Assembly (NCBI RefSeq): GCF_030656875.1
Contig: NZ_CP130943.1
Location: forward strand, 3,348,001-3,412,000
Direction of reading: 5' to 3'
Source: Prescottella sp. R16
GTDB lineage: Bacteria > Actinomycetota > Actinomycetes > Mycobacteriales > Mycobacteriaceae
Length of the DNA stretch: 64,000 nt
Within the stretch, counting starts at the first letter, position 1, and each line of letters begins with the position of its first letter. This document shows, piece after piece, positions 38,532 to 47,388 of the stretch. Under the pieces are notes generated by a model. The model did no database searches and was not told the origin of the DNA. It saw only the letters and a program-made list of their open reading frames with translations. The position numbers and the translations under genes were made by a program.

Positions 38532-39938
38532 TCAGTCCAGGTCGTCGTGCCGCATCAGCTGACGCGACGCCTCGGTGATCGACCCCGACAGCGACGGGTA
38601 CACCGAGAACGTCTGTGCCAGATCGTTGACGGTGAGGTTGTTCTGCACCGCGATCGCGATGGGCAGGATCAGCTCGGACGCCGTCGCCGCCACCACGACA
38701 CCACCGATGACGACACCGGTGGCCGGGCGGCAGAAGATCTTCACGAAGCCGCGACGCAGGCCGGACATCTTGGCGCGCGGGTTGGTGTTGAGCGGCAGCA
38801 TCACGGTGCGGGCCGGGACCTCACCGCTGTCGATCGCCGCCTGACTGACACCGACGTTCGCGATCTCCGGGCGGGTGAACACCGCCGACGCGACCGTCTT
38901 GAGCTTGATCGGGCTCACACCCTCACCGAGCGCGTGGTACATCGCGATACGGCCCTGCATCGCCGCCACCGACGCCAACGGCAGCAGCCCCGTGCAGTCA
39001 CCGGCCGCGTAGATCCCGGACACCGTGGTGCGCGAGACCCGGTCGACCCGCAGGTAGCCACCCTGGTCGAGTTCGATGCCGACCTTCTCGAGGCCGAGAC
39101 TGCCGGTGTTCGGGGTGGAGCCGACGGCCATCAGCGCGTGACTTCCGGTGACGGTGCGCCCGTCCGACAGCTTGACCAGGACACCCCCGTCCGCGGTGCG
39201 TTCGACGGCGTCGGCCCGCGCATGCTTGACGAGCGTGACGCCACGTTCGGTGAGCACGTCCTCGAGGACGAGGGCTGCGTCGGCGTCCTCGTGCGGCATC
39301 ATCCGGTCGCGGCTCGACACCAACGTCACCTTGACGCCCATCTCGGTGTAGGCGGACACGAACTCGGCACCCGTGACACCGGAACCGACGACCACGAGAT
39401 GCTCGGGCAGCTCCTCGAGGTCGTACAGGTGCCGCCACGTGAGGATGCGTTCCCCGTCCGGGACGGCTCCGGGCAGGACACGCGGGCTGGCGCCGGTGGC
39501 GATGAGGACGACGTCGGCGTCGAGCACCTTCTCCTCACCGCTGTGCAGGGTGGCACGCACCTGGTGCGACGCCATACCGATCTGCGAGTCGATCAGTTCG
39601 GCGGTACCGGACAGCAGTTGGACGCCGACGCTCTGCAGGCGTGCCCGGATGTCCGCGGACTGGGCCTGCGCGAGGTTCTTCACACGCGTGTTGATCTGCG
39701 GCAGGGAGATGGTGGCACTGGACGGGTCGAGAGCGATACCGAGATCGGTGGCGCGGCGCATGTCGGTGCGGATACCGGTGGACGCGATGAACGTCTTGGA
39801 CGGCACGCAGTCGAACAGCACGCACGCGCCACCGACGCCGTCGGAATCGACCAGGGTCACCGAAGCCTGATGCTGCGCCGCCACCAGCGCCGCCTCGTAG
39901 CCGGCGGGTCCGCCGCCGATGATCACGATCCGGGTCAT
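38532..39938 (-). CDS. lpdA: NAD(P)H:quinone reductase / lipoamide-dehydrogenase-like flavoprotein (copy 1, intact)
   Basis: 468 residues of the pyridine-nucleotide disulfide reductase family, orthologous by synteny to mycobacterial LpdA (Rv3303c), an NAD(P)H quinone reductase. FAD motif IIGGGPAGYEAA, NAD motif VVGSGVTGAEF and YAAGDCTG are clear. The Cys pair is present as CVLFDC (Cys39, Cys44), but the C-terminal His-Glu dyad of true lipoamide dehydrogenases is replaced by Tyr447 and Gly452 (YPSLSG). It probably does not reduce lipoamide. ATG at 39938 follows TTGGAGG. Confidence 0.9.
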   Translation of the reverse strand: MTRIVIIGGGPAGYEAALVAAQHQASVTLVDSDGVGGACVLFDCVPSKTFIASTGIRTDMRRATDLGIALDPSSATISLPQINTRVKNLAQAQSADIRARLQSVGVQLLSGTAELIDSQIGMASHQVRATLHSGEEKVLDADVVLIATGASPRVLPGAVPDGERILTWRHLYDLEELPEHLVVVGSGVTGAEFVSAYTEMGVKVTLVSSRDRMMPHEDADAALVLEDVLTERGVTLVKHARADAVERTADGGVLVKLSDGRTVTGSHALMAVGSTPNTGSLGLEKVGIELDQGGYLRVDRVSRTTVSGIYAAGDCTGLLPLASVAAMQGRIAMYHALGEGVSPIKLKTVASAVFTRPEIANVGVSQAAIDSGEVPARTVMLPLNTNPRAKMSGLRRGFVKIFCRPATGVVIGGVVVAATASELILPIAIAVQNNLTVNDLAQTFSVYPSLSGSITEASRQLMRHDDLD

Positions 39939-40088
39939 TCGTCCTCCAAGGTCGCCGCGGGGCCGGGATCTCCGGCCACACCCGGTACAACGCTATTCCA
40001 GTGACCGGGAACACGCAGGCGACGGGGGTCGCACGGGTGCTATTCGCGCGCCGGGAACGCCACCGGGGACGGGCGGTCGCGACACCTG

Positions 40089-40116
40089 TCCGTTACCCGC
40101 ATGCGCGGTGTACGGA
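40089..40116 (+). promoter_or_regulatory. imperfect palindrome upstream of the cyclotransferase gene (copy 1)
   Basis: Two 12-base half sites, TCCGTTACCCGC and GCGGTGTACGGA, flank ATGC and match at 9 of 12 positions as an inverted repeat. It ends just before the -10-like TAGGCT (40118-40123), so a bound regulator would block the promoter. Speculative operator. Confidence 0.3.
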
Positions 40117-40130
40117 TTAGGCTTGCCGCC

Positions 40131-40607
40131 GTGCCGATCTATGCCGCGTACGGGTCCAACATGCACCCGGAACAGATGCTCGAACGCTGCCCGCACTCCC
40201 CCATGGCGGGCACGGGCTGGCTGCCGGGCTGGCGGCTCACGTTCAGCGGCGACGACATCGGCTGGGAGGGCGCGCTCGCGACCGTCGTCGAGGACCCGGA
40301 GAACCCGGACACGGGTGTGTTCGTCGTGCTCTACGACGTGCCCGCGGAGGACGAACAGCGGCTGGACCGCTGGGAGGGGTCCGAACTGGGCCTGCACCGC
40401 AAGATCCGGTTGCGGGTCGAGACCACGGACGGCCCCACCCTGGCCTGGCTGTACGTCCTCGACGCCTACGAGGGTGGGCTGCCGTCCGCCCGCTACCTCG
40501 GGGTGATCGCGGAGGCCGCCGAGATCGCCGGTGCGCCCGCCGACTACGTGCGCGGCCTGCGGACCCGCAACAGCCGCAACGTGGGCCCCGGCACCCCCGG
40601 AATCTAG
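40131..40607 (+). CDS. gamma-glutamylcyclotransferase-like protein (copy 1, intact)
   Basis: 158 residues. The substrate-loop motif AAYGSNM, a GWRLTFSG strand and the presumed catalytic Glu in RWEGSELGLHRK match the AIG2/GGCT fold, as in the syntenic Rv3304. The enzyme class forms 5-oxoproline from gamma-glutamyl peptides; the bacterial substrate is unknown. GTG at 40131 is preceded by TAGGCT at seven bases and no ribosome site (leaderless). Its stop shares CTAG with the convergent amidohydrolase gene. Confidence 0.82.
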   Translation: MPIYAAYGSNMHPEQMLERCPHSPMAGTGWLPGWRLTFSGDDIGWEGALATVVEDPENPDTGVFVVLYDVPAEDEQRLDRWEGSELGLHRKIRLRVETTDGPTLAWLYVLDAYEGGLPSARYLGVIAEAAEIAGAPADYVRGLRTRNSRNVGPGTPGI

Positions 40608-41761
40608 ACCTGCAGCACCAGATTCGTCAGTACCCGCACCCCGGTCGCGAGGGCCCGCTCGTCGAGGTCGAACGTCGGCTGGTGGATGTCCAGTTGCGGG
40701 CCGTGCCCGGACCACACGCCGAGGCGTGCCATCGCCCCCGGCGCCTCCTCGAGATACCACGAGAAGTCCTCGCCGCCACCGGACTGTGGAGTGTCGGCGA
40801 GCGCGTCGGGCCCGATCGGCCGGACCGCGTCCTCGAACATCCGTGCGGACACCTCGTCGTTGACGACGGGCGGGACTCCGCGCCGGTAGTCGAGTTCGTA
40901 GCGCACCCCGGTGGGTGCGAGCAGTCCGTGCACGATCTCCCGGACGATCGGTTCGAGCAGTTCCCAGGTGGCGTGGTCGCCGGTCCGGACGGTCCCGGTG
41001 AGCAGGCCGCTGCGCGGGATCGCGTTGGGCGCCTGCCCGGCACTGACCGCCCCCCACACCATGACGGTGCCGCTGCGCGGATCGATACGCCGGCTGAGCA
41101 TGCCCGGGAGCCCGGTGATGACGGTGCCGATCGCGTACACCAGATCCGTCGTCAGGTGCGGCCGGGACGTGTGCCCGCCGGGTGAGTCGAGGACGAGTTC
41201 GACGGTGTCCGCGGCCGACGTGATCGCCCCCACCCGCACCCCGACACGACCGGCCTCGAGTCGGGGGTCGCAGTGCAGCGCGAAGATCCGCGACACCCCC
41301 TGCATGCCTCCGGCGGCGACGACGTCGAGCGCCCCACCGGGCATCACCTCTTCCGCCGGCTGGAAGATGAACCGCACTCCGATCGGCAACTGCGGCAACG
41401 AGTTCAGGACCAAAGCGGTGCCGAGCAGAATCGCGGTGTGGGCGTCGTGCCCGCACGCGTGCGCCACCCCGGGCACCGTCGACGCATACGGCGCGCCGGT
41501 CGCCTCCTGCAACGGCAGCGCGTCCATGTCGCCGCGCAACGCCACCCGCATCCCGCCGGGGCCGATGTCGCAGACGATGCCGGTGCCGCCGGGCAGCAGC
41601 AACGGCGACATCCCGGCCGCCGACAGCTGGGCGGCAACGAAACTGGTGGTCGCGAACTCGCGGCGCGCCAGCTCCGGGTTGGCGTGGAAGTGCCGCCGCC
41701 ACCGCGACAGATCCATCGTGTGCTCGGCCAGCCACGCTTCGACGCCTTCGTTCACCGGCAC
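40604..41761 (-). CDS. M20 family amidohydrolase / aminoacylase (copy 1, intact)
   Basis: 385 residues. Metal ligands are seen in ACGHDAHT, the catalytic PAEEV and [12 protein letters not shown] belongs to the dimerisation lid domain. It resembles mycobacterial AmiA1/AmiB1 (Rv3305c/Rv3306c), of which only one is present here. It is expected to hydrolyse N-acyl amino acids or similar amides. The ECH gene lies 51 bases upstream on the same strand. GTG at 41761 follows GAGGAGG. Confidence 0.88.
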   Translation of the reverse strand: MPVNEGVEAWLAEHTMDLSRWRRHFHANPELARREFATTSFVAAQLSAAGMSPLLLPGGTGIVCDIGPGGMRVALRGDMDALPLQEATGAPYASTVPGVAHACGHDAHTAILLGTALVLNSLPQLPIGVRFIFQPAEEVMPGGALDVVAAGGMQGVSRIFALHCDPRLEAGRVGVRVGAITSAADTVELVLDSPGGHTSRPHLTTDLVYAIGTVITGLPGMLSRRIDPRSGTVMVWGAVSAGQAPNAIPRSGLLTGTVRTGDHATWELLEPIVREIVHGLLAPTGVRYELDYRRGVPPVVNDEVSARMFEDAVRPIGPDALADTPQSGGGEDFSWYLEEAPGAMARLGVWSGHGPQLDIHQPTFDLDERALATGVRVLTNLVLQV

Positions 41762-41812
41762 GTCACCTCCTCACCCGGACCCAGTCTGTCACTCCCGGAG
41801 CCCGCGCCCCGG

Positions 41813-42523
41813 TCAACCGAACGTGAAATTGCTGCTGTCGGTCGTGACGGCGAGAGCCTCGAGCGCGTCCCGGTGCAGTCCCCGCTTGATCCCGGCGAGG
41901 TTCGCGCCGTGCGTCGACACCAGGGCCGACGCCCGCGCCACGGCCGCGGCGAGAACCGAGCCCCCGTCCGTGTCCGCGTCGACGGTGGCGTCGACGATGC
42001 CGGCCGTGCAGGCGTCGCCGCCGCCGTAGCGTCGTCCCGTCGTCATCGCCTCGACCGCCGTCTGCCGGGGCAGCCGGGCCGCGAGCAGCCCGGACATGCC
42101 CACCGTGAACGGCATGTTCAGGGTGACCTCGGGCAGGCAGAAGTAGCCGCGGTCGCCGCGCATGACCCGGAAGTCGTGGGCGAGCGCGAGCATCGCCCCC
42201 GCACCGAAGGCGTGCCCCTGCACCGCGGCGACGGTCGCCATGGGGAACGCCAGCAGCCGCGAATAGATCGTGTGCACCCGGTCGAGGTAGCCGGGCAGCT
42301 CGGCGAGATGCCCGAACACCCAGTCGGTGTCGAGTCCGTTGGTGTAGAACTTGCCGGTCGCCGTCGTGACGAGGGCCGCCGGACCCTCGTGGGCCTCGAC
42401 CTCGTCGAGCAACGCATGTGTCGCGTCGATCCAGTCGGGGTGGAACCGATTCTCGTTGTCCGTCTCACCCTCGGTGCCGAGGTACAGGACGAAGACGTCG
42501 CCGTCGCGCTTGAGGTATGGCAT
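41813..42523 (-). CDS. enoyl-CoA hydratase/isomerase family protein (copy 1, intact)
   Basis: 236 residues of the crotonase superfamily. The oxyanion-hole segments KFYTNGLD and [20 protein letters not shown] are present; the hydratase Glu pair is not clearly conserved, and the similarity is closer to delta3-delta2 enoyl-CoA isomerases. It is divergent from the purine nucleoside phosphorylase gene and precedes the amidohydrolase gene. A -10-like TAGTAT is six bases before the ATG and overlaps a palindrome (42526-42553). Confidence 0.82.
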   Translation of the reverse strand: MPYLKRDGDVFVLYLGTEGETDNENRFHPDWIDATHALLDEVEAHEGPAALVTTATGKFYTNGLDTDWVFGHLAELPGYLDRVHTIYSRLLAFPMATVAAVQGHAFGAGAMLALAHDFRVMRGDRGYFCLPEVTLNMPFTVGMSGLLAARLPRQTAVEAMTTGRRYGGGDACTAGIVDATVDADTDGGSVLAAAVARASALVSTHGANLAGIKRGLHRDALEALAVTTDSSNFTFG

Positions 42524-42525
42524 GA

Positions 42526-42553
42526 CGCGATACTACCCACGAGTAATATCGCG
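42526..42553. promoter_or_regulatory. palindromic operator candidate between ECH and deoD genes (copy 1)
   Basis: CGCGATACT and AGTAATATCGCG form an inverted repeat (with a two-base bulge) around ACCCACG. It overlaps the reverse-strand -10 TAGTAT of the ECH gene and lies upstream of the forward -10 TACTGT (42563-42568) of the phosphorylase gene. A single regulator could control both divergent genes. Identical copies lie at the equivalent places in copies 2 and 3. Confidence 0.45.
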
Positions 42554-42576
42554 TGTCGCCGCTACTGTGTCGCTTC

Positions 42577-43360
42577 ATGGGCACACTCGAACAGCAGGCC
42601 GCCGACGTCCTCGCCGAGCGCACCGGCGTCGCGCAGCACGCGGCGGCCGTCGTACTGGGATCCGGGTGGCGGGCCGCCGCCGACGCGCTCGGTGTTCCCG
42701 TCGCGACCGTGCCGATGACCGACCTGCCCGGGTTCGCGCCGCCGTCCGCCCGGGCACGCCGGAACGGTGCTGTCGGTGCGGGTCGGCGATCTCCCGGTCC
42801 TGGTCCTGCTCGGCCGCACCCATGCGTACGAGGGACACGACCTCGCCCGCGTCGTGCATCCGGTGCGGACCGCGATCACCGCCGGCGCCCGCACCGTGAT
42901 CCTCACCAACGCGGCCGGCGGCATCCGGCCCGGACTGCAGGTGGGCCAACCGGTACTCATCGGCGACCATCTCAACCTCACGGCCCGCTCGCCCCTGGTC
43001 GGCGCCCAGTTCGTCGATCTGGTCGACGCCTACAACCCCCGGCTGCGGGCCCTGGCCCGCGAGATCGATCCGACACTCGACGAGGGGGTGTACGCGGGAC
43101 TTCCCGGCCCGCACTACGAGACACCCGCCGAGATCCGGATGCTCGCGACGCTCGGCGCCGATCTGGTGGGCATGTCGACGGTGCACGAGACGATCGCGGC
43201 CCGCGCCCTGGGCGCCGACGTTCTCGGGGTGTCGCTCGTGACGAACCTCGCCGCCGGCATCACCGGCGAGCACCTCGACCATGCCGAGGTGCTGGCTGCG
43301 GGACAGGCGTCGGCGGCCCGGATGGGCGTCCTGTTGCGCGACCTGCTGGCGCGCCTGTGA
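42577..43360 (+). pseudogene. deoD: purine nucleoside phosphorylase, frameshifted (copy 1)
   Basis: Same gene as the intact copy at 60525-61310, but two bases are missing near 42750 (GCCCGGG instead of GCGGCCGGG), which shifts the frame after residue 58. Probably a sequence error rather than a real lesion. Confidence 0.85.
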
Positions 43361-44840
43361 TGCTCCGGTTCGGGACGGCGGGGCTGCGCGGCCCGGTCGG
43401 CGACGGCCCCGACTGCATGAACGTCGGCGTCGTCGAAGCCGCGACGGCGGGCCTGGCGGCGTGGCTGCGTGGCCGCTGCCTCGGTGGCGGCGTGGTGGTC
43501 GTGGGCCGCGACACCCGACACGGGTCGGAGGAGTTCGCCCGCGCCGCCGCGGAGGTCCTGGCGGCCGAGGGTTTCGACGTGCGGCTGCTGCCGCGCCCGC
43601 TGCCGACACCGGTGCTCGCGTTCGCCGTCCGGTATCTGGACGCGGTTGCGGGCGTGCAGATCACGGCGTCACACAATCCGCCCGCCGACAACGGCTACAA
43701 GGTGTACGTGCACGGCGGGTCGCCACTCGCGGCCCCGGCCGACCGGGAGATCGAGGATGCGATCGGCCGCGTCTCACAGATCCGGCGTGCCCCGGTGCAC
43801 CCTGCCGACGACGCCCTCGTCACCGCGTACCTGGACCGGGTCTCGTCGTTGCCGTTCGGTGACCGCCGCGACGTCCGGATCGCCCTCACTCCCCTGCACG
43901 GTGTGGGCGGCGAGACCGCGGTGACTGCCCTGCACGCCGCGGGATTCACCGACATCCACACCGTGGCAACACAATTCACCCCCAACCCCGACTTCCCGAC
44001 GGTCGCGTTCCCGAACCCCGAGGAACCCGGGGCCACCGACGAACTGCTCGCGCTCGCCGCAGCCGTCGACGCCGACCTCGCGATCGCTCTCGACCCGGAC
44101 GCCGACCGTTGCGCCGTCGGGGTGCCCGGCCCGGACGGGTGGCGGATGCTCACCGGCGACGAGACCGGCGCCCTACTCGGCGACCGCATCCTCTCGCAGG
44201 CCCCCGCCGGGCCCTGGTCGCCACGACGATCGTGTCGTCGACGCTGCTCGGCAGGATCGCCGACGCCCGCGGGTTCCGGTCCACGCGCACCCTCACCGGA
44301 TTCAAATGGCTCGTCCGCGCCGGGGCCGGCCTCGTCTACGCGTACGAGGAGGCGATCGGGCACTGCGTCGACCCGGACACCGTGCGGGACAAGGACGGTA
44401 TCTCGGCGGCCGTGCTGGTGGCCGATCTCGCCGCCGATCTGGCCGGACAGGGCCGGACGCTGTCCGATGCGCTCGACGATCTCGCCGCCGAGTTCGGGAT
44501 GCACGTCACCGGTCAGGTGTCGCGCCGGTTCGACACCGTCGCCGACGCGGACCGCGTCCTGGCGCGGCTGCGCACCCGGCCGCCGACCGAACTCGACGGC
44601 ACGGCAGTGGCGTTCACCGACCTCGCCGACGCCCGCGGGCCGCTGCGCACCGACGCCGTCGTGTTCGACGGCGACGGCGTGCACGTCACGGTGCGCCCGT
44701 CGGGTACCGAGCCGAAACTCAAGTGCTACATCGAGGTCGTCGAACCGGTGCGCGGCCGCGACGACGTGCCGGCGGCCCGCAGCACCGCCCGGGAGCGCAC
44801 CGCCCGGCTGCGGCGAACTCTCGAGGAGACGATCGCGTAA
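43360..44840 (+). pseudogene. phosphohexomutase/phosphopentomutase, frameshifted (copy 1)
   Basis: Same gene as the intact copy at 61310-62791, with one G missing in a G run near 44210 (GCCGGGCCC versus GCCGGGGCCC). Reading frame is lost after about 283 residues, following the sugar-phosphate binding region. Confidence 0.85.
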
Positions 44841-44844
44841 CGAC

Positions 44845-45464
44845 TCAGCGCGGGCCGAACTGCCGGTCCCCGGCGTCACCGAGACCGGGCACGATGAACG
44901 CGTTCTCGTCGAGGCCCTCGTCGACGGTCGCGGTGATCAGCCGCACCGGATGCCCGGACGCCTCGAGCGCGGCAACGCCCTGCGGGGCCGCGACGACACA
45001 CACCGCGGTGACGTCGGTGGCGCCGCGCGCGACGAGCAGGTCGATCGTGTGGACCATCGAGCCGCCCGTCGCGAGCATCGGATCGAGAACGAACACGGGC
45101 CGCCCGGACAGGTCCGCGGGCAGCGACTCGAGGTACGGCACCGGCTGATGCGTCTGCTCGTCCCGGCCCATACCGACGAACCCGACCTGCGACTGCGGAA
45201 TCAGCGAGCTGGCCTGCTCGATCATGCCGAGACCGGCCCGCAGCACCGGCACCAGCAGCGGCGGATGCGCCAGCCGCACCCCCGTCGTGACCGTGACCGG
45301 GTCGTGACCTCGAACGTCTCGATCGGGGGGTGCGGGTCGCCTCGTAGATCAGCATCTGGGTGAGCTGCCGCAGCGCGCCGGAACGTCGCGTTGTCGCTGC
45401 GTTCGTCGCGCATCCGGGTCAGTAGGGCTGCGGCCAGAGGGTGGTCCACCACCTGCGTTTCCAT
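44845..45464 (-). pseudogene. upp: uracil phosphoribosyltransferase, frameshifted (copy 1)
   Basis: Four bases shorter than the intact copies: losses near 45300, 45329 and 45373, all in the first third of the gene. The C-terminal part with the PRPP site is unchanged. Confidence 0.85.
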
Positions 45465-45543
45465 GACTGTCGAGGATAGTGGGAACCGAAACGGTCTCTA
45501 CTGCGTCCAACCCGTCGACGAACCAGTATCGATGGGGGATGCG

Positions 45544-45858
45544 ATGAGTGAGTTCTCTGCAACGACATCCGGGATCGCCGCTTTCGGGACGACCGCGGCG
45601 GGTCTCGCCGGCCGGGTCGGGACCGCCGGCTCGGGGATCTCGGCGAACGGCACCGGCCTGCTCGGGCCCGTGTTCGGATTGATCGGCGGCGATTTCGTGG
45701 CCGCGTTCGAACGGGCCCGCGGCGCCCATTCGGCCGAACTCGGACGGCTCGCCGGCACGTGGTCGGCGATGGGTGACGCCGCAGCGACGACGGCGGCCGC
45801 GTACGACGCCACCGACGCCTATACCGCGTCCGGTCTCGATGCGGGGGCGGCGCTGTGA
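45544..45858 (+). CDS. small EspC/WXG100-like protein (copy 1, intact)
   Basis: 104 residues, Ala/Gly-rich and mostly helical, with a central Trp motif (GTWSAMGDAA) between two helices and no signal peptide, resembling EspC-type or WXG100-like substrates of type VII secretion. It starts 79 bases from upp, divergently, behind GGGGGA. Its TGA overlaps the GTG of the following gene by four bases. Assignment rests on composition, size and pairing only. Confidence 0.55.
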   Translation: MSEFSATTSGIAAFGTTAAGLAGRVGTAGSGISANGTGLLGPVFGLIGGDFVAAFERARGAHSAELGRLAGTWSAMGDAAATTAAAYDATDAYTASGLDAGAAL

Positions 45859-46084
45859 TCGACGTTCTCGCCCGCCCGGTCGCCGACCTGCTGGGGGCCT
45901 TCGGCACCGGGGTCCTGCCCGCCGGATCACCGGCGGACGCGCTGCGCGTCGCATCGGACACCCTCGACGCGGCCTACCTGGCCGGGCGCACCGCCCTCGG
46001 CGAACTCGACCGGGCCTGGTCCGGGGTCGCCGCCGACGCGGCCGTCGACAAGGTGCAGGCCACGCAGGCGTCGACGGTGGTGCT
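45855..46084 (+). CDS. second type VII-like protein, N-terminal part, cut by repeat junction (copy 1)
   Basis: About 76 authentic codons from GTG at 45855. Helical, with RTALGELDRAWSGVAADAAVDKVQATQASTVV split around an AWSG turn (a W-x-G-like motif). Beyond 46084 the sequence turns into the inverted copy, so the frame there is not native. It is coupled to the EspC-like gene, the usual arrangement of paired type VII substrates. Confidence 0.5.
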
Positions 46085-46370
46085 ACCCCGGCGTCGACGC
46101 GGCGTCGACGACCCCGGCGATCTCCCGGCCCTGATCCGACAGCACCACCGTCGACGCCTGCGTGGCCTGCACCTTGTCGACGGCCGCGTCGGCGGCGACC
46201 CCGGACCAGGCCCGGTCGAGTTCGCCGAGGGCGGTGCGCCCGGCCAGGTAGGCCGCGTCGAGGGTGTCCGATGCGACGCGCAGCGCGTCCGCCGGTGATC
46301 CGGCGGGCAGGACCCCGGTGCCGAAGGCCCCCAGCAGGTCGGCGACCGGGCGGGCGAGAACGTCGATCAC
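46083..46370 (-). CDS. second type VII-like protein (copy 2, longest visible version)
   Basis: 95 codons on the minus strand from GTG at 46370, through the spacer to a TAG at the fold-back. The last residues (ending ASTPG) and the stop come from the junction, so the true C-terminus is unknown; related actinobacterial proteins are often much longer. Confidence 0.5.
   Translation of the reverse strand: MIDVLARPVADLLGAFGTGVLPAGSPADALRVASDTLDAAYLAGRTALGELDRAWSGVAADAAVDKVQATQASTVVLSDQGREIAGVVDAASTPG
46085..46140. other. 56-base spacer at the first inversion junction
   Basis: Unique bases between copies 1 and 2. Read on the minus strand they continue the second type VII-like gene sensibly (SDQGREIAGVVDAASTPG), so they are probably true genomic sequence beyond the end of copy 1. 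They do not resemble the common hairpin-adapter sequence of circular-consensus libraries. Confidence 0.7.
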
Positions 46371-46681
46371 AGCGCCGCCCCCGCATCGAGACCGGACGCG
46401 GTATAGGCGTCGGTGGCGTCGTACGCGGCCGCCGTCGTCGCTGCGGCGTCACCCATCGCCGACCACGTGCCGGCGAGCCGTCCGAGTTCGGCCGAATGGG
46501 CGCCGCGGGCCCGTTCGAACGCGGCCACGAAATCGCCGCCGATCAATCCGAACACGGGCCCGAGCAGGCCGGTGCCGTTCGCCGAGATCCCCGAGCCGGC
46601 GGTCCCGACCCGGCCGGCGAGACCCGCCGCGGTCGTCCCGAAAGCGGCGATCCCGGATGTCGTTGCAGAGAACTCACTCAT
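46367..46681 (-). CDS. small EspC/WXG100-like protein (copy 2, intact)
   Basis: Identical reading frame to the gene at 45544-45858, in inverted orientation. Confidence 0.55.
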   Translation of the reverse strand: MSEFSATTSGIAAFGTTAAGLAGRVGTAGSGISANGTGLLGPVFGLIGGDFVAAFERARGAHSAELGRLAGTWSAMGDAAATTAAAYDATDAYTASGLDAGAAL

Positions 46682-46760
46682 CGCATCCCCCATCGATACT
46701 GGTTCGTCGACGGGTTGGACGCAGTAGAGACCGTTTCGGTTCCCACTATCCTCGACAGTC

Positions 46761-47384
46761 ATGGAAACGCAGGTGGTGGACCACCCTCTGGCCGCAGCCC
46801 TACTGACCCGGATGCGCGACGAACGCAGCGACAACGCGACGTTCCGGTCCGCGCTGCGGCAGCTCACCCAGATGCTGATCTACGAGGCGACCCGCACCGC
46901 CCCGATCGAGACGTTCGAGGTCACGACCCCGGTCACGGTCACGACGGGGGTGCGGCTGGCGCATCCGCCGCTGCTGGTGCCGGTGCTGCGGGCCGGTCTC
47001 GGCATGATCGAGCAGGCCAGCTCGCTGATTCCGCAGTCGCAGGTCGGGTTCGTCGGTATGGGCCGGGACGAGCAGACGCATCAGCCGGTGCCGTACCTCG
47101 AGTCGCTGCCCGCGGACCTGTCCGGGCGGCCCGTGTTCGTTCTCGATCCGATGCTCGCGACGGGCGGCTCGATGGTCCACACGATCGACCTGCTCGTCGC
47201 GCGCGGCGCCACCGACGTCACCGCGGTGTGTGTCGTCGCGGCCCCGCAGGGCGTTGCCGCGCTCGAGGCGTCCGGGCATCCGGTGCGGCTGATCACCGCG
47301 ACCGTCGACGAGGGCCTCGACGAGAACGCGTTCATCGTGCCCGGTCTCGGTGACGCCGGGGACCGGCAGTTCGGCCCGCGCTGA
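46761..47384 (+). CDS. upp: uracil phosphoribosyltransferase (copy 2, intact)
   Basis: 207 residues. It salvages uracil with PRPP to UMP. Motifs: THPLA-like [16 protein letters not shown] at the start, [26 protein letters not shown] (PRPP loop) and the uracil-binding C-terminus [15 protein letters not shown]. Its -10-like TATCCT (46747-46752) is eight bases before the ATG, without a ribosome site, suggesting a leaderless message. It is convergent with the mutase gene and divergent from the EspC-like gene. Confidence 0.95.
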   Translation: METQVVDHPLAAALLTRMRDERSDNATFRSALRQLTQMLIYEATRTAPIETFEVTTPVTVTTGVRLAHPPLLVPVLRAGLGMIEQASSLIPQSQVGFVGMGRDEQTHQPVPYLESLPADLSGRPVFVLDPMLATGGSMVHTIDLLVARGATDVTAVCVVAAPQGVAALEASGHPVRLITATVDEGLDENAFIVPGLGDAGDRQFGPR

Positions 47385-47388
47385 GTCG

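Larger units (their letters stand above)
37144..46084 (+). repeat. 9-kb repeat, copy 1 (forward)
   Basis: First copy of the triplicated segment. It begins within the glpK terminator hairpin and ends inside the second type VII-like gene. Compared with copies 2 and 3, it has a two-base loss in the purine nucleoside phosphorylase gene, a one-base loss in the mutase gene and four lost bases in upp. Confidence 0.95.

Noticed and set aside
42553..45363. Apparent giant fused proteins across deoD and the mutase genes (also 60299-62791)
   Set aside because: Produced by indels or alternative frames joining neighbouring genes; copy 3 shows two normal overlapping genes.
46085..46140. Spacer as leftover hairpin sequencing adapter
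   Set aside because: The bases encode a sensible gene continuation and lack the CT/GTT-rich pattern of the common adapter as I remember it.
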